A stretch of DNA of 64,000 bases from assembly GCA_016861185.1 (NCBI GenBank), contig BOKW01000009.1:112003-176002 (forward strand), written 5' to 3'. The notes beneath the pieces were generated by a model that was given only the letters and a program-made list of their open reading frames with translations, was not told where the DNA came from and made no database searches. This DNA is from Betaproteobacteria bacterium (lineage in GTDB: Bacteria; Pseudomonadota; Gammaproteobacteria; Burkholderiales; Burkholderiaceae_F). Position numbers and translations under genes: made by a program. Each line of letters opens with the position of its first letter. Position 1 is the first letter of the stretch. Positions 50,576 through 61,600 of this stretch are shown piece by piece.

Positions 50576-51697
50576 CTAGAACAGGTCGAGTTGCGGCGTG
50601 CGCGACCGCGGCGGCACGAAGAGATCGCTGCGCAGCACGAAGCGCTCGTGCAGCAGACCGTGCCGTGCGCAGGATTTCTCGAAGCGCTGGCGGATCAGTC
50701 CGGCCCACGGACCCTCGCCTTTCATCCGCGAGCGGAACGCCGCGTCGTAGTCGCGCCCGCCGCGCATCTCGCGCACGCGGGCGAGCACGCGCTGCGCGCG
50801 CTCGGGAAAGTGCGTCGCGAGCCATTCGCGGAACAGCGGCGCGACCTCCCACGGCAGGCGCAGCACCGTGTAGAAAGCCCCCCGCGCCCCCGCTTCGGCC
50901 GCGGCCGCGACGATGCGTTCGAGATCAGGTTCGGTCACGAAAGGAATGATCGGCGCAACGTTCACGCACACCGGCACGCCGGCACGGGCGAGGGTGGCGA
51001 CCGTGCGCAGCCGCCGCCGCGGGCTCGGGCAACGCGGCTCGAGCCTGCGCGCGAGCGACGTGTCGAGCGTTGTGATGCTGACGTAGACGGCGGTCAGTCC
51101 ATCCGCCGCGAGCGGCGCCAGCAGGTCCAGGTCGCGCTCGACGAGGCTCGACTTGGTGGTGATCGCGAACGGATGCTTCGTCTCGGCCAGCACTTCGACC
51201 ACCTGCCGCGTGATGCGCAGCTCGCGTTCGATCGGCTGGTAGGCGTCGGTCGCGGAGCCGAGGTTGATCACGTCCGGCCGATAGCTCGGCGCGGCCAGCT
51301 CGGCGCGCAGCACCTCGGCGGCGTTGCGCTTTGCGACGAGCTTGGTCTCGAAGTCGAGCCCGGGCGAGAGGTTCAGGTAGCTGTGGGTCGGCCGGGCGTA
51401 GCAGTAGATGCACCCGTGCTCGCAGCCTCGGTACGGGTTGATCGAACGGTCGAAGTAGATGTCCGGCGAATCGTTGTACGCGAGCAGGCTGCGGACGGTT
51501 TCGAAGCTGACTTCCGTCGCAAGCGGCGGCAGCGCCTCGTCCTCTTCGAGCCGCGCCGCGTCCAACGCGTCGCCGTCGGCTTCGCGCACGACGCGCTCGA
51601 AGCGATGTGCGATGTTGCTGACCGCGCCGCGTCCCTTGCGCGCACGCGGCAGGCCCGTCGTCCTGACCGACGCGTCGTCGTCGCGGTCCGGCGGCAC
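50576..51697 (-). CDS. Radical SAM protein, PA0069/Rv2578c family
   Basis: A 373-residue protein with the [4Fe-4S] motif CEHGCIYC near residue 93, preceded by NPYRG. It resembles spore photoproduct lyase-related proteins of the PA0069 family, whose reaction is not settled. The repeated SAM-domain landmarks VINLGSATDAYQPIE and AITTKSSLVERDLDLL are clear. Length is normal. Confidence 0.87.
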   Translation of the reverse strand: MPPDRDDDASVRTTGLPRARKGRGAVSNIAHRFERVVREADGDALDAARLEEDEALPPLATEVSFETVRSLLAYNDSPDIYFDRSINPYRGCEHGCIYCYARPTHSYLNLSPGLDFETKLVAKRNAAEVLRAELAAPSYRPDVINLGSATDAYQPIERELRITRQVVEVLAETKHPFAITTKSSLVERDLDLLAPLAADGLTAVYVSITTLDTSLARRLEPRCPSPRRRLRTVATLARAGVPVCVNVAPIIPFVTEPDLERIVAAAAEAGARGAFYTVLRLPWEVAPLFREWLATHFPERAQRVLARVREMRGGRDYDAAFRSRMKGEGPWAGLIRQRFEKSCARHGLLHERFVLRSDLFVPPRSRTPQLDLF

Positions 51698-51705
51698 GCC
51701 AACTC

Positions 51706-52296
51706 CTAGGCGAAGTCCTTCGCCAGGGACGCCTGCACCTCCGGCGCGATCTCGTCGACGCGCGTGCCGTACGCGGGGTGGTCGACGCCGACCGCCACCG
51801 CGGCGCCCTGCCTGAACGCGGCGATCATCGACGGCGCGAACTCGAAGCGCAGGAAGTGCACCGACGAGGTCTTCTCCTCGTTCTCGCGCTCGAGGTCCTC
51901 GTCGGCGATCGCGTAGACCTTGTCGAAGCCGTCGACCTGCACATAGACGCGGTCCTCGACGCCCTTGAGCTTCGCGAGCTCCCGCTTGCGCACGACCGGG
52001 TCGTCGTACTCGAGCATCATCGTCGCCTTCAGGTTCGTGCCGTCCGGGATCAGCGGGTTGTAGGCGTCGAGCTCATCCTGGATGCCTTCTTCCTCGAAGG
52101 TCTTTTCGATCCGCAGCATCTCCTGGATCTGGTAGCGGATCGTCAGCTCGTCCTCGAAGATCAGCGTCAGGTGTTCGCCCAGGTGCAGCGTACGGTGCTT
52201 CTTGTGCGCGATGACCTTCGCGCGGAACGCCTTGCGCTGCTTCGCGTAGGCCTCCAGCGTCAGCAGGCTGTCGCGGGAAATCGTCGGCATGTTCAT
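51706..52296 (-). CDS. DUF3501 family protein
   Basis: A 196-residue protein: ISRDSLLTLEAYAKQRKAFR, HLTLIFEDELTIRYQIQEML and AVGVDHPAY. DUF3501 genes usually follow a rubrerythrin gene and a CCG-domain iron-sulfur protein gene, as here. The ATG at 52296 has AGGAG. Its activity is unknown; linkage suggests a peroxide or redox stress function. Confidence 0.87.
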   Translation of the reverse strand: MNMPTISRDSLLTLEAYAKQRKAFRAKVIAHKKHRTLHLGEHLTLIFEDELTIRYQIQEMLRIEKTFEEEGIQDELDAYNPLIPDGTNLKATMMLEYDDPVVRKRELAKLKGVEDRVYVQVDGFDKVYAIADEDLERENEEKTSSVHFLRFEFAPSMIAAFRQGAAVAVGVDHPAYGTRVDEIAPEVQASLAKDFA

Positions 52297-52321
52297 GCTC
52301 CTGCGTCCTCTTCGAGTTTGA

Positions 52322-53674
52322 CTACAGTCCGTAGGCAATGCGGACGAGCGTGATCGGGTGGGCGACCGTCGGCGTGTTGCCGCCGAGCGCGTCGCGCGCG
52401 AACTGCCCGATGCCCTGCTCGATGTGGTGGCCGGCCAGCTGGCAGTCCGAGCTGATGTAGTCGGGCTGCGCGCCCGCCATGCTCTTGAAGACCGGTTTGC
52501 CGATCTTCATCGCCATCGCGTGGAACTGCTTGCGCGTGCCCCACAGTCCCGAGTGGCCCGAGCAGCGCTCGACCGTATTGATCCGGGTTTGCGGCAGCAG
52601 TTTCAGCAGTTCTTCGGTCTTGCGGCCGATGTTCTGCACGCGGCCGTGGCAGGGCACGTGGTAGGACACCGTGCCGAGCGGCCGCTTGAAGTCCGACTTC
52701 AGCAGGCCGTCCTTGTGGCGCGCGACGAGATACTCGAACGGATCCCACATCGCTTCCTTGACCGCCTGTACCTCGGCGTCGTCGGGAAACATCAGCGGCA
52801 GCTCCTGCTTGAACATCAGCGTGCACGACGGGATCGCCGAGACGATCGCGTAACCCTCGTGCGCGAGTTTCACGAGCTGCGGAATGTTGACGTCCTTCAG
52901 CCGCTCGACCGCGTCGAGGTCGCCGATCTCGAGCTTCGGCATGCCGCAGCACGCCTCCTTTTCGACGATCACGTACGGGATCTCGTTGTGCTCGAGGACG
53001 CGGACGAGGTCGTGGCCGATCCCCGGTTCGTTGTAGTTGACGTAGCAGGTCGAGAAGACCGCGACCTTGCCGGGAGTCTTGGCGCCGTCGCGTACCGGCG
53101 CAGCGGTGTTCGAGCGCGCGGCCGCGCGGAACTTCTTCGTCGCGAACTCCGGGCGCCACGCGTTGCGGTCGATTCCGAACGCGCTTTCCATCAGCGCGCG
53201 CGCCGGCTTGGTGCGGTTCACCGCGTTGACGGTCTGCGTGACGATCGGGATGCCGGCGAACACGCCGACCTTGTCGGTCGACGTCAGAAACTTGTCGGTC
53301 GCGCTGGCGCCGTGCGTACGAAAGTGCACCGCCTTCGCACGCAGCATCAGGTGCGGGAAATCGAGGTTCCACGGATGCGGCGGCACGTACGGACACTTGG
53401 TCATGTAGCACATGTCGCACAGGTAGCACTGGTCGACGACGTCCTTGTACTTCTCCTTCGGAACGCCGTCGACCTCGCCGGTCGGGCCGTTGTCGACCAG
53501 GTCGAACAGCGTCGGGAACGCTCCGCACAGGCTGACGCAGCGGCGGCAGCCGTGGCAGATGTCGAATACGCGTTCGAGCTCCTCGTCGAGCGCGGCGCGG
53601 TCCCAGAACTCGGGGCTCTTCCACGCAAGCGGATGGCGGGTGGGCGCTTCGAGGCTTCCTTCGCGAACGGTCAT
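52322..53674 (-). CDS. Heterodisulfide reductase-like iron-sulfur protein with CCG domains
   Basis: A 450-residue soluble protein with two ferredoxin-type clusters ([11 protein letters not shown] near 40, [13 protein letters not shown] near 82) and two CCG-type domains. The first has CCGMP near 245. The second is altered to CSGHSG near 373, lacking the paired cysteine. Related to HdrD/GlpC subunits. It is probably an electron-transfer partner of the rubrerythrin encoded upstream. Confidence 0.87.
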   Translation of the reverse strand: MTVREGSLEAPTRHPLAWKSPEFWDRAALDEELERVFDICHGCRRCVSLCGAFPTLFDLVDNGPTGEVDGVPKEKYKDVVDQCYLCDMCYMTKCPYVPPHPWNLDFPHLMLRAKAVHFRTHGASATDKFLTSTDKVGVFAGIPIVTQTVNAVNRTKPARALMESAFGIDRNAWRPEFATKKFRAAARSNTAAPVRDGAKTPGKVAVFSTCYVNYNEPGIGHDLVRVLEHNEIPYVIVEKEACCGMPKLEIGDLDAVERLKDVNIPQLVKLAHEGYAIVSAIPSCTLMFKQELPLMFPDDAEVQAVKEAMWDPFEYLVARHKDGLLKSDFKRPLGTVSYHVPCHGRVQNIGRKTEELLKLLPQTRINTVERCSGHSGLWGTRKQFHAMAMKIGKPVFKSMAGAQPDYISSDCQLAGHHIEQGIGQFARDALGGNTPTVAHPITLVRIAYGL

Positions 53675-53703
53675 TGGCGGCTCTTGTGGAGGAACGGGCA
53701 ATG

Positions 53704-53807
53704 CGCTTCGTCGAAAACGGCACGCCGCGCTCGACGAAGCGGGCTGCACTGCAGCCCGCCCCGGTAGGGCGATCGCTGAGCGCTCCGGACGGCGCAGCGC
53801 CCGGAGC
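53704..53807. repeat. Three consecutive hairpins between rubrerythrin and CCG genes
   Basis: Inverted repeats: CGCTTCGTCGA/TCGACGAAGCG (53704-53741, perfect 11 bp), GCGGGCTGC/GCAGCCCGC (53739-53759, perfect 9 bp) and GCTCCGG/CCGGAGC (53782-53807). No T run follows, so they may modulate read-through or protect the upstream message. Confidence 0.5.
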
Positions 53808-53815
53808 AGGTCACG

Positions 53816-54238
53816 TCAGTCGACGATCGAGTCGAGCGTCTTCTGGAACTTGTTGGCGTGCGAGCGCTCGGCCTTCGCCAGCGTCTCGAACCAGTCGGCG
53901 ATTTCGTCGAAGCCTTCCTGGCGCGCGGTCTTGGCCATGCCCGGGTACATGTCGGTGTACTCGTGCGTTTCGCCGGCGATCGCGGCCTTCAGGTTGGCCT
54001 TGGTCGGGCCGATCGGCAGGCCCGTGGCCGGATCGCCGACCTGCTCGAGGTATTCGAGGTGGCCGTGTGCATGGCCCGTCTCGCCCTCGGCCGTCGAGCG
54101 GAACACTGCGGCGACGTCGTTGTAGCCCTCGACGTCGGCTTTCGCCGCGAAGTACAAGTAGCGCCGGTTCGCCTGCGACTCACCGGCGAACGCGTATTTC
54201 AGGTTCTCCTCGGTCTTCGAACCCTTGAGTTGTGCCAT
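53816..54238 (-). CDS. Rubrerythrin, short form
   Basis: A 140-residue di-iron ferritin-like protein: [51 protein letters not shown] and [11 protein letters not shown] supply the iron-binding Glu and His residues. The C-terminal rubredoxin domain of classical rubrerythrin is absent, so an external donor such as the CCG-domain protein is needed. It reduces peroxide. AGGAGA lies before the ATG. Confidence 0.93.
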   Translation of the reverse strand: MAQLKGSKTEENLKYAFAGESQANRRYLYFAAKADVEGYNDVAAVFRSTAEGETGHAHGHLEYLEQVGDPATGLPIGPTKANLKAAIAGETHEYTDMYPGMAKTARQEGFDEIADWFETLAKAERSHANKFQKTLDSIVD

Positions 54239-54401
54239 AGCAGTCTCCTGGTTGGATCCAACGGACGAAAAAGCCGATGCCGCTTCCTGCGGCGTCAAGC
54301 AACCGGGAATCTACGCGCGCGCCTGCTCTGGAACCAATGGTTTGTGCCAATGGCCGGAATAGGCGATCGCTATGAATCGCCCGCATTCCACGGCGATCTT
54401 T

Positions 54402-56207
54402 CTAGAACTGCTCGGCGGGAAGCGCGAGTACGCCGGCTGCACCGTCGACGATGCTGTCGCGCAGCCCGGAAGCGGTGGTGAGCACGTGGTCGGCGAAGAA
54501 GCGCGCCGTGGCGATCTTCGCACGATGGAAATCCGCGTCGGCGCTGCCCCGCCCCAGTCTTGCTGCCGAGGCGAGTGCGGCGCGCGCCATCTGCCAGCCG
54601 CCGTGGATAACCCCGGCCAGTTTCAGGAAAGGCACCGACCCGGCGAACACGCCGCGGATGTCGCTCCCGAAACCGGCGACCACATAGTCGACCGCGTCTT
54701 CGTAGGCCTGGATCGCCACACCGAGCCGGCGCCCCATCGCCACGAGATCGACGTCGCTCGATCCCGCGAGCTCGGCCTGCGTGGCCCGCATCTGCGCGAT
54801 GAAGGCCTTGGTGACCGCGCCGCCGTCGCGAACGGTTTTGCGGCCGACGAAATCGTTGGCCTGGATCGCGGTCGTGCCTTCGTAGATCGTCAGGATGCGC
54901 GCGTCGCGGTAGTACTGCGCGGCGCCCGTTTCTTCGATGAAACCCATGCCGCCGTGCACCTGGATGCCGGCCGACGCCACGTCGATCGACATCTCTGTGC
55001 TCCAGCCCTTGACGATCGGCACCAGGTATTCGTACGCGGCACGCGCCTGCTTGCGCTTCGCCTCGTCCGGATGCAGGTGCGAAACGTCGTACCACGCGGC
55101 GGCGACGTAGGCGATCGCGCGCGCGGCCTCGGTGCTGGCCCGCATGAACATCAGCAGCCGGCGCACGTCCGGGTGATGCACGATCGCGACCGGTCTGTTC
55201 GAACCCTCGACCGCGCGGCTCTGCACGCGCTCCTTCGCGTAGGTCGCCGCCTTCTGGTAGGCGCGCTCGGCGACCGCGATCCCCTGCACGCCGACCTGGA
55301 AGCGCGCCGCGTTCATCATGATGAACATGTACTCGAGGCCGCGGTTTTCCTCGCCGACCAGGTAGCCGATCGCACCGGGACCGACCTCGCCCTTGCCGTC
55401 ACCGTAGATCAGCACGGCGGTCGGGCTGGCGTTGATGCCGAGTTTGTGTTCGATCGACGCGCAGTACACGTCGTTGCGCTTGCCGAGCTTCCCGTCCGCG
55501 TCGACCAGGAACTTGGGCACGATGAACAGCGAGATCCCCTTGACACCTTCGGGCGCGTCCGGCGTGCGCGCGAGCACGAGGTGGACGATGTTCTGCGCAA
55601 GATCGTGCTCGCCGTAGGTGATGAAGATCTTCTGGCCGGTGATGCGGTAGCTGCCGTCGGGCTGGCGGACTGCGCGCGTGCGAACCTGCGCGAGGTCGGA
55701 GCCGGCCTGCGGCTCGGTCAGGTTCATCGTTCCGGTCCAGCTTCCGTCGATCAGCCGCGGAACGTAGAGTTTCCTCTGCGCTTCGCTGCCGGCGGTCAGC
55801 AGCGCTTCGATCGCGCCGTCGGTCAGCAGCGGGCACAACGCGAAGGAGAGGTTGGCCGATTGCAGCATCTCGGTGCACGGTGTGGCGACCAGTTTCGGCA
55901 GCCCCTGCCCGCCATACTCCTGCGGATGCTGCACGCCCTGCCAGCCGGCCTCGACGAATGCGCGGAAGGCGTCCTTGAAGCCGGGCGTGGTCCTGACTTC
56001 GCCGTCGCGCCAGGTCGCAGGCTGAACATCGCCGGTGACGTTCAGCGGCGCGACCACCTCGGCCATGAAGCGCGCGTTCTCGTTCAGGACGGCTTCGATC
56101 GTTTCGTCGGTTGCGTCCTCGCAGCCCGGGAGCTTCTGGATTTCGGCCAGGCCCGCAAGCTCGTTCATCACAAACAGCATGTCTTTGATCGGTGCCGCGT
56201 AGCTCAT
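54402..56207 (-). CDS. Acyl-CoA dehydrogenase, long (about 600-residue) type
   Basis: A 601-residue flavoprotein: TEPQAGSDLAQVRTRA (about 170), ITGQKIFITYGEHD, and the catalytic Glu in IYEGTTAIQAND near 435. A C-terminal extension of about 140 residues follows, as in very-long-chain or fadE-like dehydrogenases. It oxidises acyl-CoA and passes electrons to the ETF encoded immediately upstream. A terminator separates it from etfBA. Confidence 0.92.
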   Translation of the reverse strand: MSYAAPIKDMLFVMNELAGLAEIQKLPGCEDATDETIEAVLNENARFMAEVVAPLNVTGDVQPATWRDGEVRTTPGFKDAFRAFVEAGWQGVQHPQEYGGQGLPKLVATPCTEMLQSANLSFALCPLLTDGAIEALLTAGSEAQRKLYVPRLIDGSWTGTMNLTEPQAGSDLAQVRTRAVRQPDGSYRITGQKIFITYGEHDLAQNIVHLVLARTPDAPEGVKGISLFIVPKFLVDADGKLGKRNDVYCASIEHKLGINASPTAVLIYGDGKGEVGPGAIGYLVGEENRGLEYMFIMMNAARFQVGVQGIAVAERAYQKAATYAKERVQSRAVEGSNRPVAIVHHPDVRRLLMFMRASTEAARAIAYVAAAWYDVSHLHPDEAKRKQARAAYEYLVPIVKGWSTEMSIDVASAGIQVHGGMGFIEETGAAQYYRDARILTIYEGTTAIQANDFVGRKTVRDGGAVTKAFIAQMRATQAELAGSSDVDLVAMGRRLGVAIQAYEDAVDYVVAGFGSDIRGVFAGSVPFLKLAGVIHGGWQMARAALASAARLGRGSADADFHRAKIATARFFADHVLTTASGLRDSIVDGAAGVLALPAEQF

Positions 56208-56221
56208 CTCACGCTCCCAGA

Positions 56222-56267
56222 AAGACGAAAGGGGCACAGGGCCACGGCGTTCCGTGCGCTGTGCCCC
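56222..56267 (-). terminator. Intrinsic terminator after etfA
   Basis: Arms GGGGCACAG (56231-56239) and CTGTGCCCC (56259-56267) with an inner CACGG/CCGTG stem. On the minus strand TTTCGTCTTT follows. It lies 20 bases past the etfA stop. Confidence 0.75.
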
Positions 56268-56286
56268 CGCTGTCGACGATCGCCGC

Positions 56287-57219
56287 CTAGCCCAGTTCCT
56301 TGACCAGTTGCGGCACGACTTCAAAGAGGTCGCCGACGATGCCGTAGTCGGCCACCGAAAAGATCGGCGCCTCCGGGTCCTTGTTGATCGCGACGATCAC
56401 CTTCGAATCCTTCATACCGGCCAGATGCTGGATCGCGCCCGAGATGCCGACGGCGATGTAGAGCTGCGGCGCAACGACCTTGCCGGTCTGGCCGACCTGC
56501 CAGTCGTTCGGCGCGTAGCCCGCGTCGACGGCCGCCCGCGAAGCGCCGAGCGCGGCGTTCAGCTTGTCGGCGAGCGGCTCCAGCAGCTTGAAGTTCTCGG
56601 CCGAGCCCATGCCGCGCCCGCCCGCAACGACTACCTTTGCGCCCTGCAGCTCGGGACGATCGCTCTTGGCGACCTCGCGCGCGACGAACTTCGAAAGGCC
56701 CGCGTCGGCCACCGGCGTCACGTTTTCGACCGCGGCGTTGCCGCCTTCGGCCGGCGCCGCGTCGAAGTTGGTCGGCCGCGCCGTAACGACCTTGATCGCA
56801 TCGTTCGATTGCACGGTGGCGATCGCGTTGCCCGCGTAGATCGGCCGCGTGAACGTGTCCGCCGATTCGACGCCGATGATGTCCGACACCTGCGCGCTGT
56901 CGAGCTTCGCCGCCACGCGCGGCAGCACGTTCTTGCCGAAGCTCGTGGCCGGTGCGAACACATGGCTGTAGCCCCGCGCGAGGGCGAGCACCTGTTCCGC
57001 GACGTTTTCGGCGAGCCCGTCGGCCAGATGCGAGGCGTCGGCGACCAGCACCTTGCTTACGCCCTGGATCTTCGCCGCCTGCTGCACGACCGCGGCGCAG
57101 TTGTGGCCGGTGACGAGCACGTGCACCTCTGCCGCGGCCTTTGCCGCAGCAGTGACGGTGTTCAGCGTGGCCGCCTTCAAGTGCTGATCGTCGTGTTCGG
57201 CGAGTACGAGTGCAGGCAT
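56287..57219 (-). CDS. etfA: Electron transfer flavoprotein alpha subunit
   Basis: A 310-residue subunit with the FAD-binding C-terminal domain: [14 protein letters not shown] (about 192) and [16 protein letters not shown] (about 262). It carries electrons from acyl-CoA dehydrogenases to ETF-quinone oxidoreductase. It lies 49 bases downstream of etfB. Confidence 0.95.
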   Translation of the reverse strand: MPALVLAEHDDQHLKAATLNTVTAAAKAAAEVHVLVTGHNCAAVVQQAAKIQGVSKVLVADASHLADGLAENVAEQVLALARGYSHVFAPATSFGKNVLPRVAAKLDSAQVSDIIGVESADTFTRPIYAGNAIATVQSNDAIKVVTARPTNFDAAPAEGGNAAVENVTPVADAGLSKFVAREVAKSDRPELQGAKVVVAGGRGMGSAENFKLLEPLADKLNAALGASRAAVDAGYAPNDWQVGQTGKVVAPQLYIAVGISGAIQHLAGMKDSKVIVAINKDPEAPIFSVADYGIVGDLFEVVPQLVKELG

Positions 57220-57268
57220 GAACGATCTCCGGGATTCTTCACGGTCTATGCGCGCGGGTGCGCGGCGA

Positions 57269-58018
57269 CTAGAGCACTTTCGCTTCGGTCTTCAGCTTGG
57301 CGACGAGTGTGGCGGCGTCGGGCACCTTGATGCCGGCCTTGCGCGCCGGCGGCTCGGCGACTTTCAGCGTCTTCAGCCGAGGCGTCACGTCGACGCCGAG
57401 GTCCGCGGGCTTGACCGTCTCGAGCGGCTTCTTCTTCGCTTTCATGATGTTCGGCAGCGTGACATAGCGCGGCTCGTTCATCCGCAGGTCGACGGTCACG
57501 ACCGCGGGCAGCTTCACCGACACCGTCTCCAGTCCGCCGTCGACCTCGCGCACGACTTCCGCGCGGCCGTCGGCGATCTTCAGCTTCGACGCGAAGGTCG
57601 CCTGCGGCAGACCCGCGAGTGCAGCCAGCATTTGCCCGGTCTGGTTCGCGTCGTCGTCGATCGCCTGCTTGCCGAGCAGCACGAGTTGCGGTTGCTCCTT
57701 GTCGACCAGCGCCTTCAGCAGTTTGGCGACGGCCAGCGGCTGCAGCTCGACGTCGGTTTCGACCAGGATTGCGCGGTCGGCGCCGATCGCCATCGCCGTG
57801 CGCAGCGTCTCCTGGCACTGCGCCACGCCGCATGAAACGGCGACGATTTCGGTCGCCACCCCCGCTTCCTTCAGCCGCACCGCCTCCTCGACGGCGATCT
57901 CGTCGAACGGATTCATCGACATCTTGACGTTGGCGATGTCCACGCCGGTCTGGTCCGACTTCACCCGGACCTTGACGTTGTAGTCGACGACGCGCTTGAC
58001 GGGAACGAGGATCTTCAT
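57269..58018 (-). CDS. etfB: Electron transfer flavoprotein beta subunit
   Basis: A 249-residue subunit: [38 protein letters not shown], the AMP-binding region [18 protein letters not shown], and the recognition loop [17 protein letters not shown]. The ATG at 58018 is preferred over an earlier in-frame start because the family begins MKILVP. A TATAAT element lies 49 bases upstream. Confidence 0.95.
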   Translation of the reverse strand: MKILVPVKRVVDYNVKVRVKSDQTGVDIANVKMSMNPFDEIAVEEAVRLKEAGVATEIVAVSCGVAQCQETLRTAMAIGADRAILVETDVELQPLAVAKLLKALVDKEQPQLVLLGKQAIDDDANQTGQMLAALAGLPQATFASKLKIADGRAEVVREVDGGLETVSVKLPAVVTVDLRMNEPRYVTLPNIMKAKKKPLETVKPADLGVDVTPRLKTLKVAEPPARKAGIKVPDAATLVAKLKTEAKVL

Positions 58019-58066
58019 GGGGACAGGGCTCGAGGGGAGCAGTGCGGGATGCAATTGAACGCGGCG

Positions 58067-58072
58067 ATTATA
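58067..58072 (-). promoter_or_regulatory. Probable -10 element of etfBA
   Basis: A perfect TATAAT on the minus strand, 49 bases before the etfB start. No good -35 hexamer was found at the usual distance. Confidence 0.45.
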
Positions 58073-58124
58073 CGAAGGCAGGCGCCCCGTCCCCCCTTGA
58101 TCCGCCGCATGTCGAGCAACGCCT

Positions 58125-58565
58125 CTACGGCGCCAGCCGCGGCAACACGGTCGCCGCGATCCAGCTCCACCCGCCGGCGACGAGCGCGTAGCGCACGAGC
58201 TTGCCGATCGCGAACAGCGCGAGCGCGAGCCATGGGTTGAAGCGCAGCCAGCCCGCGGCGACCGCCAGCGCGTCGCCGACCAGCGGCAGCCAGGAGAACA
58301 GCAGCGACCAGTAGCCGTACCTGTGCAGATAGATGATCGCCTTGTGCTGCGCGTGGTTCGGGATCAACCGGCCGACCGCGTAAGAAGTCATTCCGCCGAG
58401 CGTGTTGCCGGCGGTGGCCACGCCGACCGCCTGCCACACCACCTCGGGATGCTTGTGGATGACGGCGACGAGAACGAACTCCGAGCCGCCCGGCAACACC
58501 GTCGCGGCAACGAAACTCGCAATGAACAAGCCGACGAATCCGGCTTCGGCCGAAAAATCGAACAT
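58125..58565 (-). CDS. YqaA-family (VTT/DedA-like) membrane protein
   Basis: A 146-residue protein with four or five hydrophobic segments: [38 protein letters not shown] and [20 protein letters not shown] are the VTT-domain landmarks. DedA relatives move lipids or support membrane integrity; the precise role of YqaA is not known. Divergent from putA. Confidence 0.85.
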   Translation of the reverse strand: MFDFSAEAGFVGLFIASFVAATVLPGGSEFVLVAVIHKHPEVVWQAVGVATAGNTLGGMTSYAVGRLIPNHAQHKAIIYLHRYGYWSLLFSWLPLVGDALAVAAGWLRFNPWLALALFAIGKLVRYALVAGGWSWIAATVLPRLAP

Positions 58566-58671
58566 GCGCGACAGGAACTGCGGCAGAGCGCGATTGTATC
58601 GGCGCACTTTGCGCAGACCCGGTGCTAGAGTCGCGCCGCGAAAAAACGGATGCCGCTGGGAGACACCCGCG

Positions 58672-61600
58672 ATGGCCTGGACCGATAGCCTCGTGCAACT
58701 GCCGGCGCTCGGCGATCCATACGGAAGCGAGCGCGACGCGATCGCCGCCCTGCTCGCGACGCCGACCGCTCCGCCGCTGCACGCGACGGCGCGCGCAGCG
58801 GCGGAGCGCTGGATCCGTGCGGTGCGCGCCACGCCGCCGGGCGTGCTGTCGGCGCAGAACCTGCTCGCGACCTTTCCGCTCGCGAGCGCCGAAGGTGTGG
58901 CGCTGCTGCGCCTGGCCGAAGCGCTGCTGCGCGCGCCCGACCCCGAAACGCAGAGCTGGCTGATCGCCGAAAAGCTCGCCGCCTTCCGCAGCGCTGCGCC
59001 GTCCGCCGCCGGCGAAGGGCTCGTCGCGCGCGTGCTGGCGGGCGCGCTGCGCATCGCCGGCCAGGTCAGCGCGCCGGTCGACCTGCGTTCGACCGACGCG
59101 CCGGGCATCCGCGAATGGCTCGCGCGCAGCACGCTGCGACCGCTGGTGATCGAAGGCATCCGCCGCTTCGGCGAGCAGTTCGTCTTCGCCGCCACAATCG
59201 AAGAAGCGCTCGAGCGCGCGACGCATCGTCCCGACGTGCGCGTCACGCACTCCTTCGACATGCTCGGCGAAGGCGCGCGCACGGCCGACGACGCCGAGCG
59301 CAGCTTCGCCGGCTATCGCACCGCGATCGAGTCGCTCGCGGCGACCGGAAAGACCGGCCACTTCAGCCAGCGCGACGGCATCTCGATCAAGCTGTCGGCG
59401 ATCCATCCGCGTTTCGAAACCGCGCAGCTCGCGCGCGTCGAAGGCGAGCTGTACGAGAAGCTGCGCGCGCTCGCGCTACAGGCGTGCGACGCCGACATCA
59501 ACTTCACGATCGACGCCGAGGAATCCGAGCGGCTCGTGCTGCACGTGGCGCTGCTCGAGCGGCTGATGCACGAGCCGCGACTGGCGGGCTGGGAAGGGCT
59601 CGGGCTCGCGGTGCAGGCGTATCAGACGCGCGCGGCGGCGACGATCGACTATCTGCTGGCGAGGATCGCGGACCTCAAACGGCCGCTCGCGATCCGGCTT
59701 ACGAAAGGCGCGTACTGGGACGCCGAGATCAAGCGCGCGCAGGAGCTGGGTATGCCCGGCTTTCCGGTCTTCACGCGCAAGTGGGCGACCGACGTGTCGT
59801 ACGCGGCGATCGCGCAGCGACTGCTGACGGCCGACGTCCCGGTATTTCCGCAGTTCGCCACGCACAACGCGCTGACCGCCGCCTGGGTGTGCGCGGTGGC
59901 CGACGCGGCTGCACCGAAGAAGCGCTTCGAGTTCCAGCGGCTGCACGGCATGGGCGAAGCGTTCTTCCGCGCGGTGCTCGCCGAGCGGCCAAACGCTGCG
60001 GTGCGCATCTACGCGCCCGTGGGCAGCTTTCGCGATCTGCTCGCCTATCTCGTGCGGCGGCTGCTGGAAAACGGCGCCAACAGCTCGTTCGTCCACCAGA
60101 TCGCCGACGAAGGCACGCCGATCGATGCGCTGCTCGTCGATCCGTTCGAGCAGGCGCGCAAGGAAGCGGCGGCCGAGCCGCCGCTCGCGACCGGCGCGAA
60201 GCTGTTTCCCGCGCGGCGCAACTCGGCCGGCCGCGATCTCGCCGAGCCGCGCACGCTCGCCGCGCTCGCGGCGGCCGTGAACTCGCCGCTCGAAGGCGAA
60301 AGCGCCGCACCGCTGATCGCCGGGCTCGCGCGACCGGGCGGCAGCGCACGCGCCGTCGTCAATCCGGCACGACTCGGCGAGACGGTCGGCACCGTAATCG
60401 ACGCGACCGGTGCCGAAGTCGATGCGGCCATCGCGGCGGCGGCCGCCGCGCGGCCGGCGTGGGATGCACGCGGCGTCGCGGCGCGCGCGGAACTGCTCGA
60501 ACGCGCCGCCGACGCGTACGAGCGCGAGCACGACGCGCTCGTGCAACTGCTGGTCCGCGAGGCCGGCAAGACCTATCTCGACTCGCATCTCGAAGTGCGC
60601 GAGGCGGTCGACTTCCTGCGCTATTACGCCGCGTCGGCCCGCACCACGCTCGCGCGCCGCACGCTGCCCGGGCCCGTCGGCGAGTCGAACGAGCTGGACC
60701 TGCATGGCCGCGGCGTGTTCGTCTGCATCAGCCCCTGGAACTTCCCGCTCGCGATCTTCACGGGGCAGGTCGCGGCGGCGCTGGTTGCCGGCAACGCCGT
60801 GATCGCCAAGCCGGCCGAGCAGACGCCGCTGGTGGCGCATCGCGCGGTCAAGCTGATGCATGCGTCGGGCATTCCGCTCGACGCGCTGCAGCTCGTCCCC
60901 GGCCCGGGCGAAACGGTCGGCCGCAGGCTGACCGGCGACCCGCGGGTCGCGGGCGTCGCGTTCACGGGATCGACCGAAACCGCACGCGCGATCAACCGCG
61001 CGCTCGCCGCACGCGACGCGCCGCTGGCGGCGCTGGTCGCCGAAACGGGCGGACAAAACGCGATGATCGTCGATTCGACCGCGCTGCCCGAGCAGGTGAC
61101 CGACGCGGTGATCTCGAGCGCATTCCGCTCGTGCGGCCAGCGCTGCAGCGCGCTGCGCGTCCTGTACGTGCAGCAGGAGATCGCCGATGCCGTGCTCGCG
61201 ATGATCGCCGGTGCGATGCGCGAACTCAGAATCGGCGATCCGCGCGATCCGGCGATCGACGTCGGTCCGGTGATCGACGCCGCCGCGCTCGAAGCGCTGC
61301 GCGCGCACCGCGACTGGCTGCGCGCCAACGCGAAGAAGCTCCACGAATGCGAGCTGCCGGCGGGGCTCGACGGCCACTACTTCGCACCGATCGCCTACGA
61401 GATCGAATCGATGCGCCAGCTCGAGCGCGAGAACTTCGGGCCGATCCTGCACGTCGTGCGCTTCGACAAGCGCGCGCTCGACCGCGTGCTCGACGAGATC
61501 AACGGCAGCGGCTACGGGTTGACGATGGGGCTGCACACGCGCCTGGACGCGCGCGTCGAACACGTGCGTTCGCGGGCACGCGCGGGCAACCTGTACGTGA

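Noticed and set aside
58402..58671. Upstream extension of putA to an earlier ATG
   Set aside because: It would run through the divergent YqaA gene, and the ATG at 58672 has a GGGAGA site and the normal PutA start.
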